From: Pseudoips prasinana
Lineage: Eukaryota; Arthropoda; Insecta; Lepidoptera; Nolidae
Length of the DNA stretch: 64,000 nucleotides
Assembly (NCBI GenBank): GCA_951640165.1
Contig: OX621265.1
Span: forward strand, 22,333,001 to 22,397,000
Reading direction: 5' to 3'
Each line of letters opens with the position of its first letter. The stretch's first letter is position 1. The notes beneath the pieces were generated by a model that was given only the letters and a program-made list of their open reading frames with translations, was not told where the DNA came from and did not search any database. Position numbers and translations under genes: made by a program. Shown here piece after piece: positions 42,207 to 53,449 of this stretch.

Positions 42207-43700
42207 TTATTGTGGAATTTCTTCAATTTCCCAAAATTTGGTTAACGTTCTGTCTATGTCTAGTTGCGCATTAAGCGAATGATTGAAATTTTCATCAATA
42301 GTATGATTGGAGGAATAACTGGATGTGTAATTGTTGTTAGGTATGTATGTATGATTGGTTGAATGATTGCATTGAATGTGTTTCGCAGAACAAGTTTGGA
42401 TAGGTCCGGCTACTAGCCAGCCAAGTTTTGAATTAATAAGTTTTGGATTTTTAGATCCCAGTGAGTATTTTTCAGGACATACGACGTCCCAAAATATGTC
42501 TGCTCCAAGAAAGACATCGACGTTAGCTGGTACACCAAAGTTAGGATCAGCTAACTTCATGTTACTGGGTAAGTTTAAATTCTGTATATTTATGGGTGCT
42601 TTCGGTAGCATACCCGTTAGTTTGTCAAGCACTAAGCAGGATATAGTAGCATTATATGGATTGATTCTGGATTGTATATGTATGGCAGAACTTTCTACCA
42701 CTTTATTGCACGTATTGTTACCTATACCTATTACATTTATTGTTTCAATTTTGTTCGTTACTAATTGTAGTTTTTGTTTCAGGTTTTCACTTATGAAAGA
42801 GGATTGGCTTCCACAGTCAAGAAGAGCACGTACCTTTTCCGTCATATGATTTAACGGGTTGGAGACTTCAATGACTGCCGTCGACAAAATGACTTGGCTA
42901 GGACCTTTGGAAAAAGTCGCTACAGATTCTGTCGACGCGGATGTACTTGGAACTATTGCTACCGTATCAGAATGTAACATTGTATTATGTTTCTTATTAC
43001 AAACCTTACATGGTCCTAAACGACATTCAGAAACTTGGTGTCCCCGTCGTAAACAATTACCACATAAATTGTGTTTCTTAATATCAGCTAATCTTTCATC
43101 AACACCTTTATTTTTAAATATAGAACAGTCGTAGATGCGATGTGCATTCTTACAAATAATGCATTCTATTTTATTTTGAATAGACTGATTTGCACTCGAA
43201 AATGATTTAACTGAAGGCATCTTAGTATGTGAGTTCGTGTATTGTTTATAAAAATTTTGATTTGTGTGTTGTTTATTAAAACCTGGATTATTGCGCACAT
43301 TACTTTGAACCATCGTATTAGACTTGTCATGCTTACTATGGTTTAAAGCTTCCAAAACATCAGCGCGATCAGTTAAAAATTTGTTAAACTGTGTAAGAGT
43401 TGGAATTTCACTGAATGTATTACGAAGTTCCTCCCATTTAATTAGTGTGTGATTATCTAATTTTGATGATAACATAAATATCAACAAAATATCCCATTTG
43501 TCTGTCGGCTGCCCTAAACTAGACAATGCGCGTAAGTTCTTCGTCACGTGATCTACTAAGAATCGTAAAGACCGCTCTGATTCACGTGTGATTGGCTGAA
43601 TACTAAATAACGCACTAAGATGCTGATTGATAAGTACGCGCGTATTATCGTAGCGGTCACATAGCAACAACCATGCACTTTTGTAGTTAGATTCTGACAC
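42207..43700 (-). CDS. BEL1 Gag C-terminal part and protease
   Basis: An open frame of 497 residues. It begins in the middle of gag (SNYKSAWLLLCDRYDN, typical of BEL Gag). CCHC-like zinc knuckles follow at about residues 180-240 (CIICKNAHRIYDC, CGNCLRRGHQVSEC, CKVCNKKHNTMLH). The aspartic protease region is at about 290-320 (RALLDCGSQSSFI) and continues to VDVFLGADIFWDVV. It ends FWEIEEIPQ at TAA 42207-42209. Pol continues in the same frame after this stop. Confidence 0.88.
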   Translation of the reverse strand: MSESNYKSAWLLLCDRYDNTRVLINQHLSALFSIQPITRESERSLRFLVDHVTKNLRALSSLGQPTDKWDILLIFMLSSKLDNHTLIKWEELRNTFSEIPTLTQFNKFLTDRADVLEALNHSKHDKSNTMVQSNVRNNPGFNKQHTNQNFYKQYTNSHTKMPSVKSFSSANQSIQNKIECIICKNAHRIYDCSIFKNKGVDERLADIKKHNLCGNCLRRGHQVSECRLGPCKVCNKKHNTMLHSDTVAIVPSTSASTESVATFSKGPSQVILSTAVIEVSNPLNHMTEKVRALLDCGSQSSFISENLKQKLQLVTNKIETINVIGIGNNTCNKVVESSAIHIQSRINPYNATISCLVLDKLTGMLPKAPINIQNLNLPSNMKLADPNFGVPANVDVFLGADIFWDVVCPEKYSLGSKNPKLINSKLGWLVAGPIQTCSAKHIQCNHSTNHTYIPNNNYTSSYSSNHTIDENFNHSLNAQLDIDRTLTKFWEIEEIPQ

Positions 43701-44253
43701 TTCGAGGTTGGATATGACGCGCGCTGCGTCATGTTCTAAATATTAAATTAAGTAATGAAACTTATGTATATCTGATATATGATCGTTTTTGTCGATTAAC
43801 GTTAAAAATGCATCGCGGAATTGCCTCCAGCGAAAATAAGAACCGTCAAATTTCGAAATTTCAATTTTCGGTAACTTGAAATTAATGCCCGAATTATGAT
43901 TATGATGAGAATGGCCGCACTGAGAGTTTGCTACTGTAGGCTTGCTATCTATCTGTATATTTTTACTATCTATTAAAATGTTCGCCTTTGCCGTGCAAGT
44001 AACAATATCGCCTTCAATTCGATCTCTCTCATCAATTGCAAATTATCGGAATTTAAAACCTCAATCTCGGTTTGAATTGTATCAAACTTGACAGTCAACA
44101 CTTCCAATTTTCGTAATTTTAAGACAGCTCGGTTAACTGTAAGTCAGTCGGCCTGGACGATTGAGATTCAAAACCAGAGAAATAATTTTTAAATTTAGTA
44201 ATTTGGCCTTTTATTGCACTACGCTTTATATCCAATTCTTTATATGTAGCCAT
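43701..44253 (-). pseudogene. BEL1 Gag N-terminal part, frameshifted
   Basis: Gag starts at ATG 44251-44253 on the minus strand (MATYKELDIKRSAIKGQ). A frameshift follows after about 45 codons. Later pieces read VLKLRKLEVL and LPKIEISKFDGSYFRWRQF, and the last joins the 43700 frame across a stop (YLEHDAARVISNLEV). The FDGSYFRWRQF block is typical of BEL/Pao Gag (DUF1759). Confidence 0.75.
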
Positions 44254-45274
44254 GATTTTAGTTACGTACTATATGTAATTACTCGAAAATATTTTTCTAA
44301 ATATTAATGTAAAAGTATAAATGGATGTTATAATTTTAATTGCTGATTGAAATTATAATACAAAATAATTTAATATTTTAACTAAAATCATAACACTCTT
44401 TCTGACTTAGCTGCAGTCGGGTAAGGTCTCACTCTCCCACTTTAGCGGCACCTTGCCGCAGGAATACGGAGCCGAAGCGGCGCCGGGTGGCTGGCTACCA
44501 GCGCGAAGTATGTATTTAACTTGAGATCGGGGCGCCCCGGTCGGTTCTGAAATAGTCGGCGAAGCGGGTGAGAAGTGACAAAAAATACAAATAAAACATA
44601 TACGGAGGGCCGCTTTGTATACTAATAATTTATTTAAACCGATAAATTACTTGAAACTAGCCAATTCATGTACTTTTATAGAAAACTTTCACCTTTTTTA
44701 TATTTTTAATGAATTTAAGTAAATAATGGTTATTTTAAATCCATGAACTATTTTTATGCAAAGAATATCACTGAATATTTATTGTTATTAAGTACAGGAT
44801 CGATTATGAATAAGAGAATGGAATTACTTAAGTTACTTCTCACAAAGAAGTTGTCAACGATTCCGGTTGACCTTTGTACCTTGTTGGATGTAGCTAAACA
44901 AAATGATATTTTTTCACTTTTACGTTGAAACAACTATTAAACCGTATTAATATTGATGTAGTGCTAGTATATGAACCTTTAAAAACACTGTGGAGACAAT
45001 ATCTGATGAGTTTAACTGGTTAAAAACTGAGTAGGTATGGTTGGAGGTTATAGGAAGGACACTTATCTTTGTTCGACGTTTTCTATTGTATTTCACCACG
45101 TTGATTTCGCACTGGAATACCGCCGATAAACCACGAGATGATCCTCTGCCTTATGAGCCTCTGTATTCTGGATTTCTTGGAAGAACTGGATACACGACGT
45201 CGTCCGCTCGTTGCGACTTGGCACGCCGCGCCGTAATTTCTCCATGATGTTACGAGTCGCCAAAAAAAAAACTA
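44254..45274 (-). other. BEL1 leader region
   Basis: No gene. It lies between the BEL1 5' LTR (45275-45533) and gag. Next to the LTR the minus strand reads TTTTGGCGACTCGTAACATC, a possible primer-binding site complementary to a tRNA 3' end of the form GAGTCGCCA. At about 1 kb the leader is long; a GC-rich patch is at 44400-44560. Confidence 0.5.
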
Positions 45275-45533
45275 TGTCTATGCTTGAGACACTGCAGGTC
45301 CTATTCCTTGGTAGAAGTAGAAATAAAACCCGGAAATATCTGGATAACTGTTTACTGCTTTGAATTTATGTGTTTTACAAATTACGTGTTGCTTGGCTGA
45401 CGCCGATAGATTTGTGTAGACAATTATAAAAATACATGTGGGTATAAAATATAAAAGTTGTCGATGAGTATAGTAACAGTAAATTAAGTATTTTAACTAC
45501 GGTTTCTATTGGAGAGGTGTTCAGGCCGCGACA
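45275..45533 (-). repeat. BEL1 LTR (5' LTR in element orientation)
   Basis: 259 bp. It differs from the other LTR by eye at only two bases: AACTGTTTAC versus AACTGCTTAC, and TATAAAATATA versus TATAAATTATA. Confidence 0.95.
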
Positions 45534-45676
45534 AACATAAATGGGTTCACTGTTGGTGCAAGAACGGCAACATTTACATACGGCAGCGAGATGGAACTCC
45601 CGGAATGCCGATTCGGTGCGCAGCCGATCTCAAGCGAATCTTCAAAACACCGGAGACAGAATCCCCAGAAATATAG
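45534..45676 (+). pseudogene. LINE D ORF1, end of FP domain
   Basis: Directly after the right AACAT duplication the frame of LINE D ORF1 resumes: KWVHCWCKNGNIYIRQRDG and onward to TAG 45674-45676. VHCWCKNGNIYIRQ aligns with KYCWTSRGNVLLRK in LINE A ORF1, confirming it as the missing end of the FP-type domain. Without BEL1 and one copy of the duplication, ORF1 is about 378 residues from the 38333 start. Confidence 0.9.
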
Positions 45677-45981
45677 AGCCCACACAAGGTTCTTTAATGT
45701 CTTTGAACCAAACCCCATGTTTAGCTATCAGTTTAATTGTAATCATATTCTAATAACTTATGCATGCTATAAATATATTATTATTCATACATATAATTTT
45801 AACATAATACTGTCAGATATAAACGTGCGCTATATCCCAGTCATTATTTTATCTACAAATAGCTGTAACGAAAGCCTAAAGCCTCCTAATGCCCTAAAGA
45901 TGAGAAACCTAATCTATTACCAAAACATGACAATAAATATCATTTACTTCGAATTCTATCAATTTAATTACCTTTACGAAA
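45677..45981 (+). other. LINE D spacer between ORF1 and ORF2
   Basis: An AT-rich spacer of 305 bp. As in LINE A, one frame stays open across it and ends with a stop overlapping the ORF2 start (ATGGTTGA at 45982). Confidence 0.45.
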
Positions 45982-47052
45982 ATGGTTGATTTAGCATTTC
46001 AAGATGATTTGGATCAATGGAATATTGATTGTCATACAATAAATGAACTAGAAGAGTGTAAAGGTTTTCTATGTCCCAAGCATAACTTTAAAATTCTTAC
46101 TTTTAATATCAGAAGCATTCGTAAAAACTTTGACAACTTTCTAATAAGTTATACGCGCCTAAATATCCCCTACGATATCATACTATTTACCGAATGTTGG
46201 TTAGACTCATCCTCCATTGTTCCTGACATAACCGGATTTTCTGTTCACCGTACCCTAAAAGACACTAACCAAAATGGCTGGGTTATTGTTTACGTCAGAG
46301 ACATTTGGTGTGATTGTAACGTAACAGAGCCAGAAATGGAAGAAGCCGACTGTTTAATTATAGATATTCCCAAAACTATTGTCATTTTTGGCATATATAG
46401 ATCTCCATCACACAAACGTACCGAAACATTTCTGACATCCCTAGAAAATCAACTATTTCTATATAAAAATAAACCAAATCTTGTTGTTTGTGGCGACTTG
46501 AATATAAACATCTTGTCTGCGGCAAACTGTACTCAAGCCGGTGACTATCTATGTCTTCTCGCTGAATATGGCCTGCAACCTACTATTACAGAAAACACTA
46601 GAAGAAACACGTGCATAGACCACATATTTATTAAATCAGCTCATCGCGATGCTATTGGACTGGTTTGCTCCTCAGCTGTTACTGACCATGACCTCGTGAT
46701 GGCTGGCGTTACCACAACCAACAATGTCAAATCGTGCCGTCTAAAACGTGTAAAAAAGAAGAGAGATATAGAAGCTATACGTAACGAACTAGCTTATACT
46801 GTCTGGACAGAAGTTATTGATCAAACCGACGCCAATCAAGCAGCCCACGACTTCTCACAATATGTAGCTTCCATCATAAACAAATTTACGGTTGAAACAA
46901 TAGTCAGTCGTGCTAACTTTAACCTAAAACCATGGATAACCCCAGGACTGATACGCTGCTCAAAACACTGCGACCGTCTTCATAAAAAAGCTAAGCTAAA
47001 TCCAGACGACCCTATGAAACAATTGATATTTACCCGCTACCGAAACTTATAA
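45982..47052 (+). CDS. LINE D ORF2, endonuclease part
   Basis: The N-terminal ORF2 section, 356 residues, with an APE-type endonuclease: FNIRSIRKNFDNF, FTECWLD, GIYRSPSH, VVCGDLNINI, CIDHIFIK and SAVTDHDLV. The linker LKPWITPGLI follows. The frame ends at an in-frame TAA (47050-47052), and the RT continues in the same frame. It is the closest relative of LINE A ORF2 in the window. Confidence 0.85.
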   Translation: MVDLAFQDDLDQWNIDCHTINELEECKGFLCPKHNFKILTFNIRSIRKNFDNFLISYTRLNIPYDIILFTECWLDSSSIVPDITGFSVHRTLKDTNQNGWVIVYVRDIWCDCNVTEPEMEEADCLIIDIPKTIVIFGIYRSPSHKRTETFLTSLENQLFLYKNKPNLVVCGDLNINILSAANCTQAGDYLCLLAEYGLQPTITENTRRNTCIDHIFIKSAHRDAIGLVCSSAVTDHDLVMAGVTTTNNVKSCRLKRVKKKRDIEAIRNELAYTVWTEVIDQTDANQAAHDFSQYVASIINKFTVETIVSRANFNLKPWITPGLIRCSKHCDRLHKKAKLNPDDPMKQLIFTRYRNL

Positions 47053-48201
47053 ATTGATCTGCGTCGAAAACTGAAGCGAGAATATGACTGCAAAAGACTA
47101 CAAGAGAGCTGTGCCAATCCCAGACGTCTGTGGAAAACCATAAAAGACATGTGCTATTTGTCGAAACACAATAAAGAACCTATTGAACTTCTATCGGTTC
47201 ATAATAACCACACCGACGGATCTATTGAACGATGCAACGATTACTTTTCATCTGTTGGAGAAAACCTAGCTTCTAAAATTTTAGCCGATACAAATAGGAC
47301 TCAGGGTGCCCTTGCAGCTATGATTAAAACTGATGCTGGACCATCCTGTTCTTTCTTCCTGCTGCCCACTGACCAACACGAGGTTGGGTCTCTCATATCA
47401 CAACTGCAAGAAGGAAAGGCGCCAGGATTTGACAGGATAGAAAACAGTGTTGTTAAACAAATCAAGGACCAAATCGTAGCACCTCTCGTATTTATATACA
47501 ATTTAAGCCTCTCATCTGGCACCTTTCCAAATTGCTGGAAGACCGCCTCTGTTAGACCTATTCACAAGTCTGGTCCTAAAAACCTCCCTGAAAACTACAG
47601 GCCAATCTCCTTACTGAGTTCCTTTTCGAAAATGTTGGAGAAAATTGTTAATGTGCGGCTCATAAAGTATTTGGATACAAAAGTTGGTCTGCTTTCAAAT
47701 AGGCAATTCGGTTTTCGGCCGGGAAGATCAACTGAACAAGCGGTTTCACTTCTTACTGAGTTAGTGGCAACGCACCTAAATAAACAAGAGCACTGCTTGG
47801 CGGTGTTCCTGGACCTAGCTAAGGCGTTTGATACAGTTTCTGTGCCCTTGCTGCTCAGAAAAGTGGAAGCTGCTGGAATTAGAGGCACCGCCTTGAAATG
47901 GTTCGAAAGCTATTTGTCACATCGGCAACAGAGAGTGCGTATTGGAGAATATGTTAGCAAAGCACAATTTGTCAAATACGGCGTCCCACAGGGAAGTATA
48001 CTTGGGCCGACATTTTTTATCCTATATATGAATGACATACATAAAATTCCCCTAAATAAGACCGAACTTATATGTTACGCAGACGACACAGTTGCGCTTT
48101 TTCACGGAAAATCTTGGGCTGAAGCATTTACGACAGCTGAGCAGGGCATGGCTAAGGTATCACAGTGGTTGCATCAAAATCTACTTACTCCCCGATGTTG
48201 A
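47053..48201 (+). pseudogene. LINE D ORF2, reverse transcriptase part
   Basis: In frame with the endonuclease part after TAA 47050-47052; the first ATG is at 47149. RT blocks are GKAPGFDRIENSVVK, NYRPISLLSSFSKMLEK, FGFRPGRSTEQA, AVFLDLAKAFDTV, GVPQGSILGPTFF and CYADDTV (catalytic YADD). The frame stops at TGA 48199-48201, where a small deletion has removed the stretch normally following LLTxN and shifted the frame. Confidence 0.88.
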
Positions 48202-48862
48202 TGTCGCAACTAAAAATTCACTCCTGTGGTCAAATCGGTACGCCATGCGTTTGTGAAAGTATTGATCGCGCCAAAACAGTGCGCTACCTAGGAATTGAAA
48301 TTGATGAAAAACTTAATTTCAAGGAGTATCTATTTAAACTAGCGGGACGAGTTCGAAAAATCGTTAATGTTATGAAAAATCTACGGGACTCAGCTACTCC
48401 AGATATCCTACGCCAAGTTTACTGTGCTCTCTGCCAATCACTCTTGACGTACTGTATCTCTTGTTGGGGTAGTGCAGCACAATCAACTTTGATTCAAGTT
48501 GAAAGGGCTCAACGATCGGTTTTGAAAACCATGCTAAAAAAGCCATCTCGTTACTCCACCGTGAAAATATACAGTGAGACTGGAGTGCTTAGTGTACGAC
48601 AACTATTACTTCATGAAACTGAGTCTACAAACCCACAAAAACATAATTATAGAGGCGAGTCTATAGAGCACCCGTAATCAGAGCTAAAACTGCTTTCGTC
48701 AGGCGCTTTAGCCCTTTTATTGGCCCATTTATTTATAACAAAGTTGTAAAAAAATGCGATATCAAAGAACTTCCTCTCCGGAGAGCTAAACCGATTGTTT
48801 TTCACTGGCTGGCAGGTCTTGATTATAACGAGACCGAAAAGATATTGCGCACAATAATCTGA
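48165..48862 (+). pseudogene. LINE D ORF2, C-terminal part
   Basis: After the shift near 48195 the C-terminal part continues to 48677: LKIHSCGQIG, VRYLGIEIDEKLNF, CISCWGSAAQSTLIQVERAQ. A further frameshift follows near 48640. The last piece (FSPFIGPFIYNKVVKK, FHWLAGLDYNETEKIL) ends at TGA 48860-48862. The ending DYNETEKIL matches DYEETEKLL at the end of LINE A ORF2. Confidence 0.8.
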
Positions 48863-49769
48863 TAATATATTATTACTATCTTTTTAAATATATTTTATTT
48901 ATATATCATATTTATTTCTCCTTTTATTGTAATAAATTTCATATATACATATATAGATATAGCCATAGCTGTAATTATTTTATTTTAAATTAAGCTTATA
49001 CATAATTAATCAACTCATTGTAAATCTAGTATAGGATACCACGATACAGGCTTGCCTAGTGTGGGTCCACAGGAAATTTGTAACTACTGTTTAATTTTTT
49101 GCAAAATAAAGATTTATTATTATTATATTATTATTTCGTCGTCATGGTGGGCGGAGCGATCTACATTCACATTGGTGACTACAGAGAGCGCCACTGGGTC
49201 AATTGAATCGTGTGTGAGTTGTGAAGTGCAATCGTGAGTACATTATTGTGTTTTTATAGTAATCAATAAAAGTAATTAAGACTAATTAAATTAATCAAAA
49301 TCAATATATTCATTGATCTTCTGATAAGTGAAATTAATCACAACTTGTAGTGAAAGCAGTTAATCGGACAATATTGAACCTTATTTCTATGAAGATTGTA
49401 ACTTAACTAAGTTTTAAGATATTTTAACTTAGTAATTCTTATATGTGCATGTTTAGGACTTAGAATAATTTATAAAAAAACGAGGGAACGGGGAATCCAT
49501 GCCCGATTTTCTATAGACAATAAACCTTTTTAAACACTTGTAAAATTTTGCGATTTTGGTTTTGGACTTAGAAAAATCCTAATCATTTTTAAACCATACT
49601 TTACTGTTTTACTTGAGATTAATGTTTATATTAAGTGTTTATATATTTTGTGTTTTCTTTATTATATTTTGTTTTTATTATTTTCATATTTCATTGTTTG
49701 TACTTTGTTATTTAGAAGTATTGTAGTGTTAGTTACATCGGTGTTTGTAATTACTAGATTTGTTCAATA
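48863..49769 (+). other. LINE D 3' tail, then BEL2 leader
   Basis: The LINE D 3' UTR runs to about 49103 and ends in an AATAAAGATTTATTATTATT tail (to about 49137). The rest is non-coding BEL2 leader before gag. ACATTGGTGACTAC near 49170 looks like an LTR/primer-site junction, but no LTR precedes it. Confidence 0.55.
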
Positions 49770-51689
49770 ATGGAAGGGACAATCAATGTATTGAAAAATC
49801 TACAAAAGATAATAAATAATAGTTATGTCAACTTTAAAAAGAGTCCAAAAGATAGAATTACTATTGAATACTTAGAGAATCGTTTAGAACTGTTAGAAAA
49901 TAATTGGAGTGCATTTCAATTGTCAAATACGAAATTGTATGAACTATTTGATTTTGAAGATATTGAAAAATCTTTAGGTAATACATATGAAATTATAGAA
50001 GATACTTATATTTCTTATAAAAGTCAATTTAAGATCAAATTACGGGAACTTAAACCCGAGGAAAGCTCCAAACCTACAGACAACTCAAAAAATAGTCAAA
50101 CAGTATGTCCAAGATTGACAGTAAAATTAACACGAATTTCTATACCCACTTTCTCGGGAAAATATTCGGAATGGACAATGCTTTATGATTTATTTGTATC
50201 CTTAGTCCATAATAATGGGGTTCTAGATGAGGTTCAAAAATTACACTATCTTAAAACCCATCTAGCTGGTGAGGCGGAGCAGTTAATTAGACACACCCCC
50301 ATAACAGCAGCTAACTATGAAGAGTGTTGGGCTCAGTTAAAAAGTACATATAGCAATAAAAAATATTTAAGTAATTGCATTTTGCAAAGGTTTTTTGGCC
50401 AAAAAAGGATCCACGTAGAATCTGCTACGGCCTTGAAAGAATTAATTGATACAACATGTGAGTGTTTGAACGCTTTGAAAAATTTATCCATAGATGTGTC
50501 TACTTGGGATGTCTTAATAATACACATTGTAACTTTTAAGTTAGATAGCGAAACGCGCAAGCAGTGGGAGTTGAGTAACAACAATCAATCAAGTACCGAC
50601 TTACCAACTTTTATACAATTTAAGACTTTTATGGAAAATCGTTTTCGTGCTCTTGAACGGGTGGAACCAAAAAAGGTTCTGGGGTCAGGTCACCAAGTTA
50701 GTTCACATGTTCATAATCCTAGAGCAATGGTAGCCACAGGCTCATCAATGCATTGTGAGTATTGCTCGGAATCTCACAAACTTTGTTTTTGCAAAAAATT
50801 TGCTAAGCAAAGTGTTGAAACGCGACGCGAGTTTGTTGCAAAAAACAGGATTTGTTTAGGCAGTAATCACTCCGTTTATGAGTGCAAAAAAGTTACTTCT
50901 TGTAGAGTTTGCCAAAAACGACATCATTCGTTGTTGCACCAAACCTTCGACTCTGGACATAAAGGATTCGTCACAAATAAAGGGTTAGACATGTCATCAA
51001 AACCTTCTGATGATGTTCTAGCTAGTGCTAACCATGTCACTTCGTGTGCATCAGTGGGAATGACTTCCAATCCCAGACAGGTTTTATTAGCCACAGCTCT
51101 AATAAAAGCCGAGCTGAAAACAGGTGCATGTCAAACAGTCCGAGCCTTGCTGGATCAAGGCTCGCAGGCTTGTTTCATTACTGAAGCAATCGTGCAGTAC
51201 CTCAGACTTAAAAAGATTCCTGTACAAGGTTGCATCTCAGGATTAGGAAATAATAATTCAACCATAGCAAAGTATATGGTACATTTTAGTATCCGATCTC
51301 GCATAAATCCTGACTTTACTTTAGCAATTAATGCGTACGTTTTAAAGAAGATTACAAGCTATTTACCTGAGCGTACTACAAATCTAGCTTTAAATTGGTT
51401 AAATGTAAAGGTTCTGCATTTGGCAGATCCGCAGATCAACACGCCCAATAAAATTGACGTATTATTGGGCGCTGATGTATATAGTCTCATAATCAAAGAA
51501 GGTATTCATAAAAGTCCCTCTGGAACCCTGATAGCCCAAGATATTACTTTGGGATGGGTACTTTCAGGAGTGGTCAATACTGATATTAACAAAAGGTCAA
51601 GCAATGTTACAGTAATGCATGCTACAATTAATGATGATGACTTATTAAAAAGGTTTTGGGAGATAGAGGAACATACAAAAAATACTTAG
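49770..51689 (+). CDS. BEL2 Gag and protease
   Basis: An intact frame of 639 residues from ATG 49770. The Gag domain has ISIPTFSGKYSEWTMLYDLF and LHYLKTHLAGEAEQLI (BEL/Pao DUF1759 type). Zinc knuckles follow at about residues 330-395 (CEYCSESHKLCFC, CRVCQKRHHSLLH); the middle knuckle is imperfect, reading ICLGSNHSVYEC with one cysteine missing. Protease region: RALLDQGSQACFI (about 465-478), then IDVLLGADVYSLI. It ends FWEIEEHTKNT at TAG 51687-51689, the point where pol normally continues. Confidence 0.9.
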   Translation: MEGTINVLKNLQKIINNSYVNFKKSPKDRITIEYLENRLELLENNWSAFQLSNTKLYELFDFEDIEKSLGNTYEIIEDTYISYKSQFKIKLRELKPEESSKPTDNSKNSQTVCPRLTVKLTRISIPTFSGKYSEWTMLYDLFVSLVHNNGVLDEVQKLHYLKTHLAGEAEQLIRHTPITAANYEECWAQLKSTYSNKKYLSNCILQRFFGQKRIHVESATALKELIDTTCECLNALKNLSIDVSTWDVLIIHIVTFKLDSETRKQWELSNNNQSSTDLPTFIQFKTFMENRFRALERVEPKKVLGSGHQVSSHVHNPRAMVATGSSMHCEYCSESHKLCFCKKFAKQSVETRREFVAKNRICLGSNHSVYECKKVTSCRVCQKRHHSLLHQTFDSGHKGFVTNKGLDMSSKPSDDVLASANHVTSCASVGMTSNPRQVLLATALIKAELKTGACQTVRALLDQGSQACFITEAIVQYLRLKKIPVQGCISGLGNNNSTIAKYMVHFSIRSRINPDFTLAINAYVLKKITSYLPERTTNLALNWLNVKVLHLADPQINTPNKIDVLLGADVYSLIIKEGIHKSPSGTLIAQDITLGWVLSGVVNTDINKRSSNVTVMHATINDDDLLKRFWEIEEHTKNT

Positions 51690-53449
51690 TCCGGAAGAAA
51701 AGAGATGCGAAGAGTTGTATAGTGTACCTACCTACCTACCTAGTTGTATAGTGATACTACAATTAGAGACAGTAGTGGTAGATATATAGCACAACTGCTA
51801 TTTCGAGATGTTGAACCTCCTTGTTTAGCTGGAAACTCACGAGCTATAGCTGAGAAAAGATTCAAGGCTTTAGAAAACGGTTAGGACAAAACCCAACTCT
51901 AAAAAATGAGTACACCAAGGTCATACAAGAATATTTACAGCTAGGGCATATGAAAATGGTAAACAAGGATGCCAACTACAAAAGAATTGCTGTTTACTTA
52001 CCTCATCACGCGGTCATACGAGACGATAAAACCACCACGAAGGTTCGTGTTGTTTTTAACGCATCCGAAAAGAACAGCAACGGCGTATCATTGAATAACA
52101 CGTTGATGGTGGGACCGACATTGCAGTCGGATTTGAGACACATTGTTTTGAAATGGAGAGTTCACACCATAGCACTAGTTGCAGACATAATAAAAATGTA
52201 TCGTCAGATCAGAATTTCTGAAAAGCATACCATATTTCAACGCATACTCTGGCGAGACAGCCCTGAAAAGGGATTACAGGATTATGAGCTAGTAACCGTA
52301 ACATTTGGCACCGCTTCTGCACCTTACCAAGCTGTAAGAACTTTGCATCAGGTAGCGTATGATGAAGGAAAGAGTTTTCCGCTCGCAGCAGATCAAGTTC
52401 TTAATAGCTATTACATGGATGACTTGATGACGAGTTGCAGTAGTGTGGAAGAAGGAATAGAAATCTACAAACAGATGAATGCATTACTAACAAAAGGTGG
52501 ATTTAAACTTCAAAAATGGAATAGCAATAATCAAGAAATACTCGAAAAAATAAGGACAATTCAACTTAACGAAAATAAAGAACAAATAGATAAATATAGG
52601 ACAACAGAAGATATAAATAAGAACAATACATCCAAGGATAAATACAATAGGTCAAATACGATAGATAACTATAACAAACCAACGGAAACAGAGTACCAGG
52701 GAGAAAAAGAAATAAAATTAGATAATACTTTTAAAATATTAGGACTTACCTGGAACTGCAGCGAAGACACCTTCCAGTACGCAGTGACACTCCCAACGCC
52801 GACGACTGCATCTGCAACTAAAAGATCTATCACTTCAGACATAGCAAGACTGTTCGATCTAATGGTTGAATGGTTAGCTCCAAGTGTAGTCTTGGCGAAG
52901 GTCTTCATTCAAAGGCTATGGCTTGCTGGTGTTAGTTGGGATGAGCCACTAGCCACCGATTTAATACACGAATGGAATACTTACCGTGAAGAACTGTCTT
53001 TACTTACCCAGGTTCGGATACCTCGTTGGCTTGGTATAAAGCCACGCGACGATCTGGAACTGCACGGGTTTAGTGATGCTTCTAAAAAGGCGTATTCTGC
53101 TGTGATTTACATCAGAATGGTTAATCCAAATAGAGCAGTACAAGTCTCGTTGTTGGTTGCGAAAACAAGAGTAGCCCCAGTTAAGCAAATAAGTATTCCA
53201 CGCTTGGAATTGTGTGGTGCGCTACTATTATCAAAGCTTTTGGTAGAAACGGCCGAAGTCTTGAATATATCAAAGGACAAAATCAGAGCTTGGTTGAACA
53301 GTCACCCATCCAAATGGAAAACATTTGTAGCTAATCGTACATCTGAGATACTAACATTCTTGAAAGCATCACAATGGTTTCATGTTTCAACAAATAACAA
53401 CCCAGCGGATTGCGCTTCCAGAGTCCTTATTACCAGGTGTCTTGATTAA
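51690..53449 (+). pseudogene. pol: BEL2 Pol: reverse transcriptase and RNase H
   Basis: 51690-51949 is damaged. It has a TACC microsatellite flanked by two copies of AGTTGTATAGTG, then IAQLLFRDVEPPCLAGNSRA. From 51950 the frame is open: TTKVRVVFNAS, VADIIKMYRQIRI, TFGTASAPYQA and SYYMDDLMTS (catalytic YMDD). A hydrophilic linker rich in N, K and D lies at 52555-52715. RNase H has LHGFSDASKKAYSAV and RLELCGALLLSKLL, but the following block reads DKIRAWLNSHPSKW, so the second acidic segment appears deleted. The frame ends at 53447-53449 by frameshift. Confidence 0.85.

Larger units (their letters stand above)
39332..45533 (-). mobile_element. BEL1, BEL/Pao LTR retrotransposon inside LINE D ORF1
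   Basis: Two 259-bp LTRs (39332-39590 and 45275-45533) differ at only two positions by eye. They are flanked by the 5-bp target duplication AACAT (39327-39331 and 45534-45538). Gag and pol run on the minus strand. Most of the RT domain is missing and the gag N-terminus is frameshifted, so this copy cannot be autonomous. The host ORF1 resumes in frame after the right target duplication. Confidence 0.96.

Noticed and set aside
39566..43134. Several plus-strand frames of 60-157 codons opposite BEL1
   Set aside because: They are shadows of the minus-strand BEL1 gag-pol.
44743..45247. Two small plus-strand frames inside BEL1
   Set aside because: They lie antisense in the BEL1 leader and show no known motif.
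49160..49185. ACATTGGTGACTAC, which resembles an LTR end plus primer-binding site
   Set aside because: No LTR precedes it (LINE D tail is directly upstream), and BEL2 has a better primer site after its real 5' LTR at 37694.
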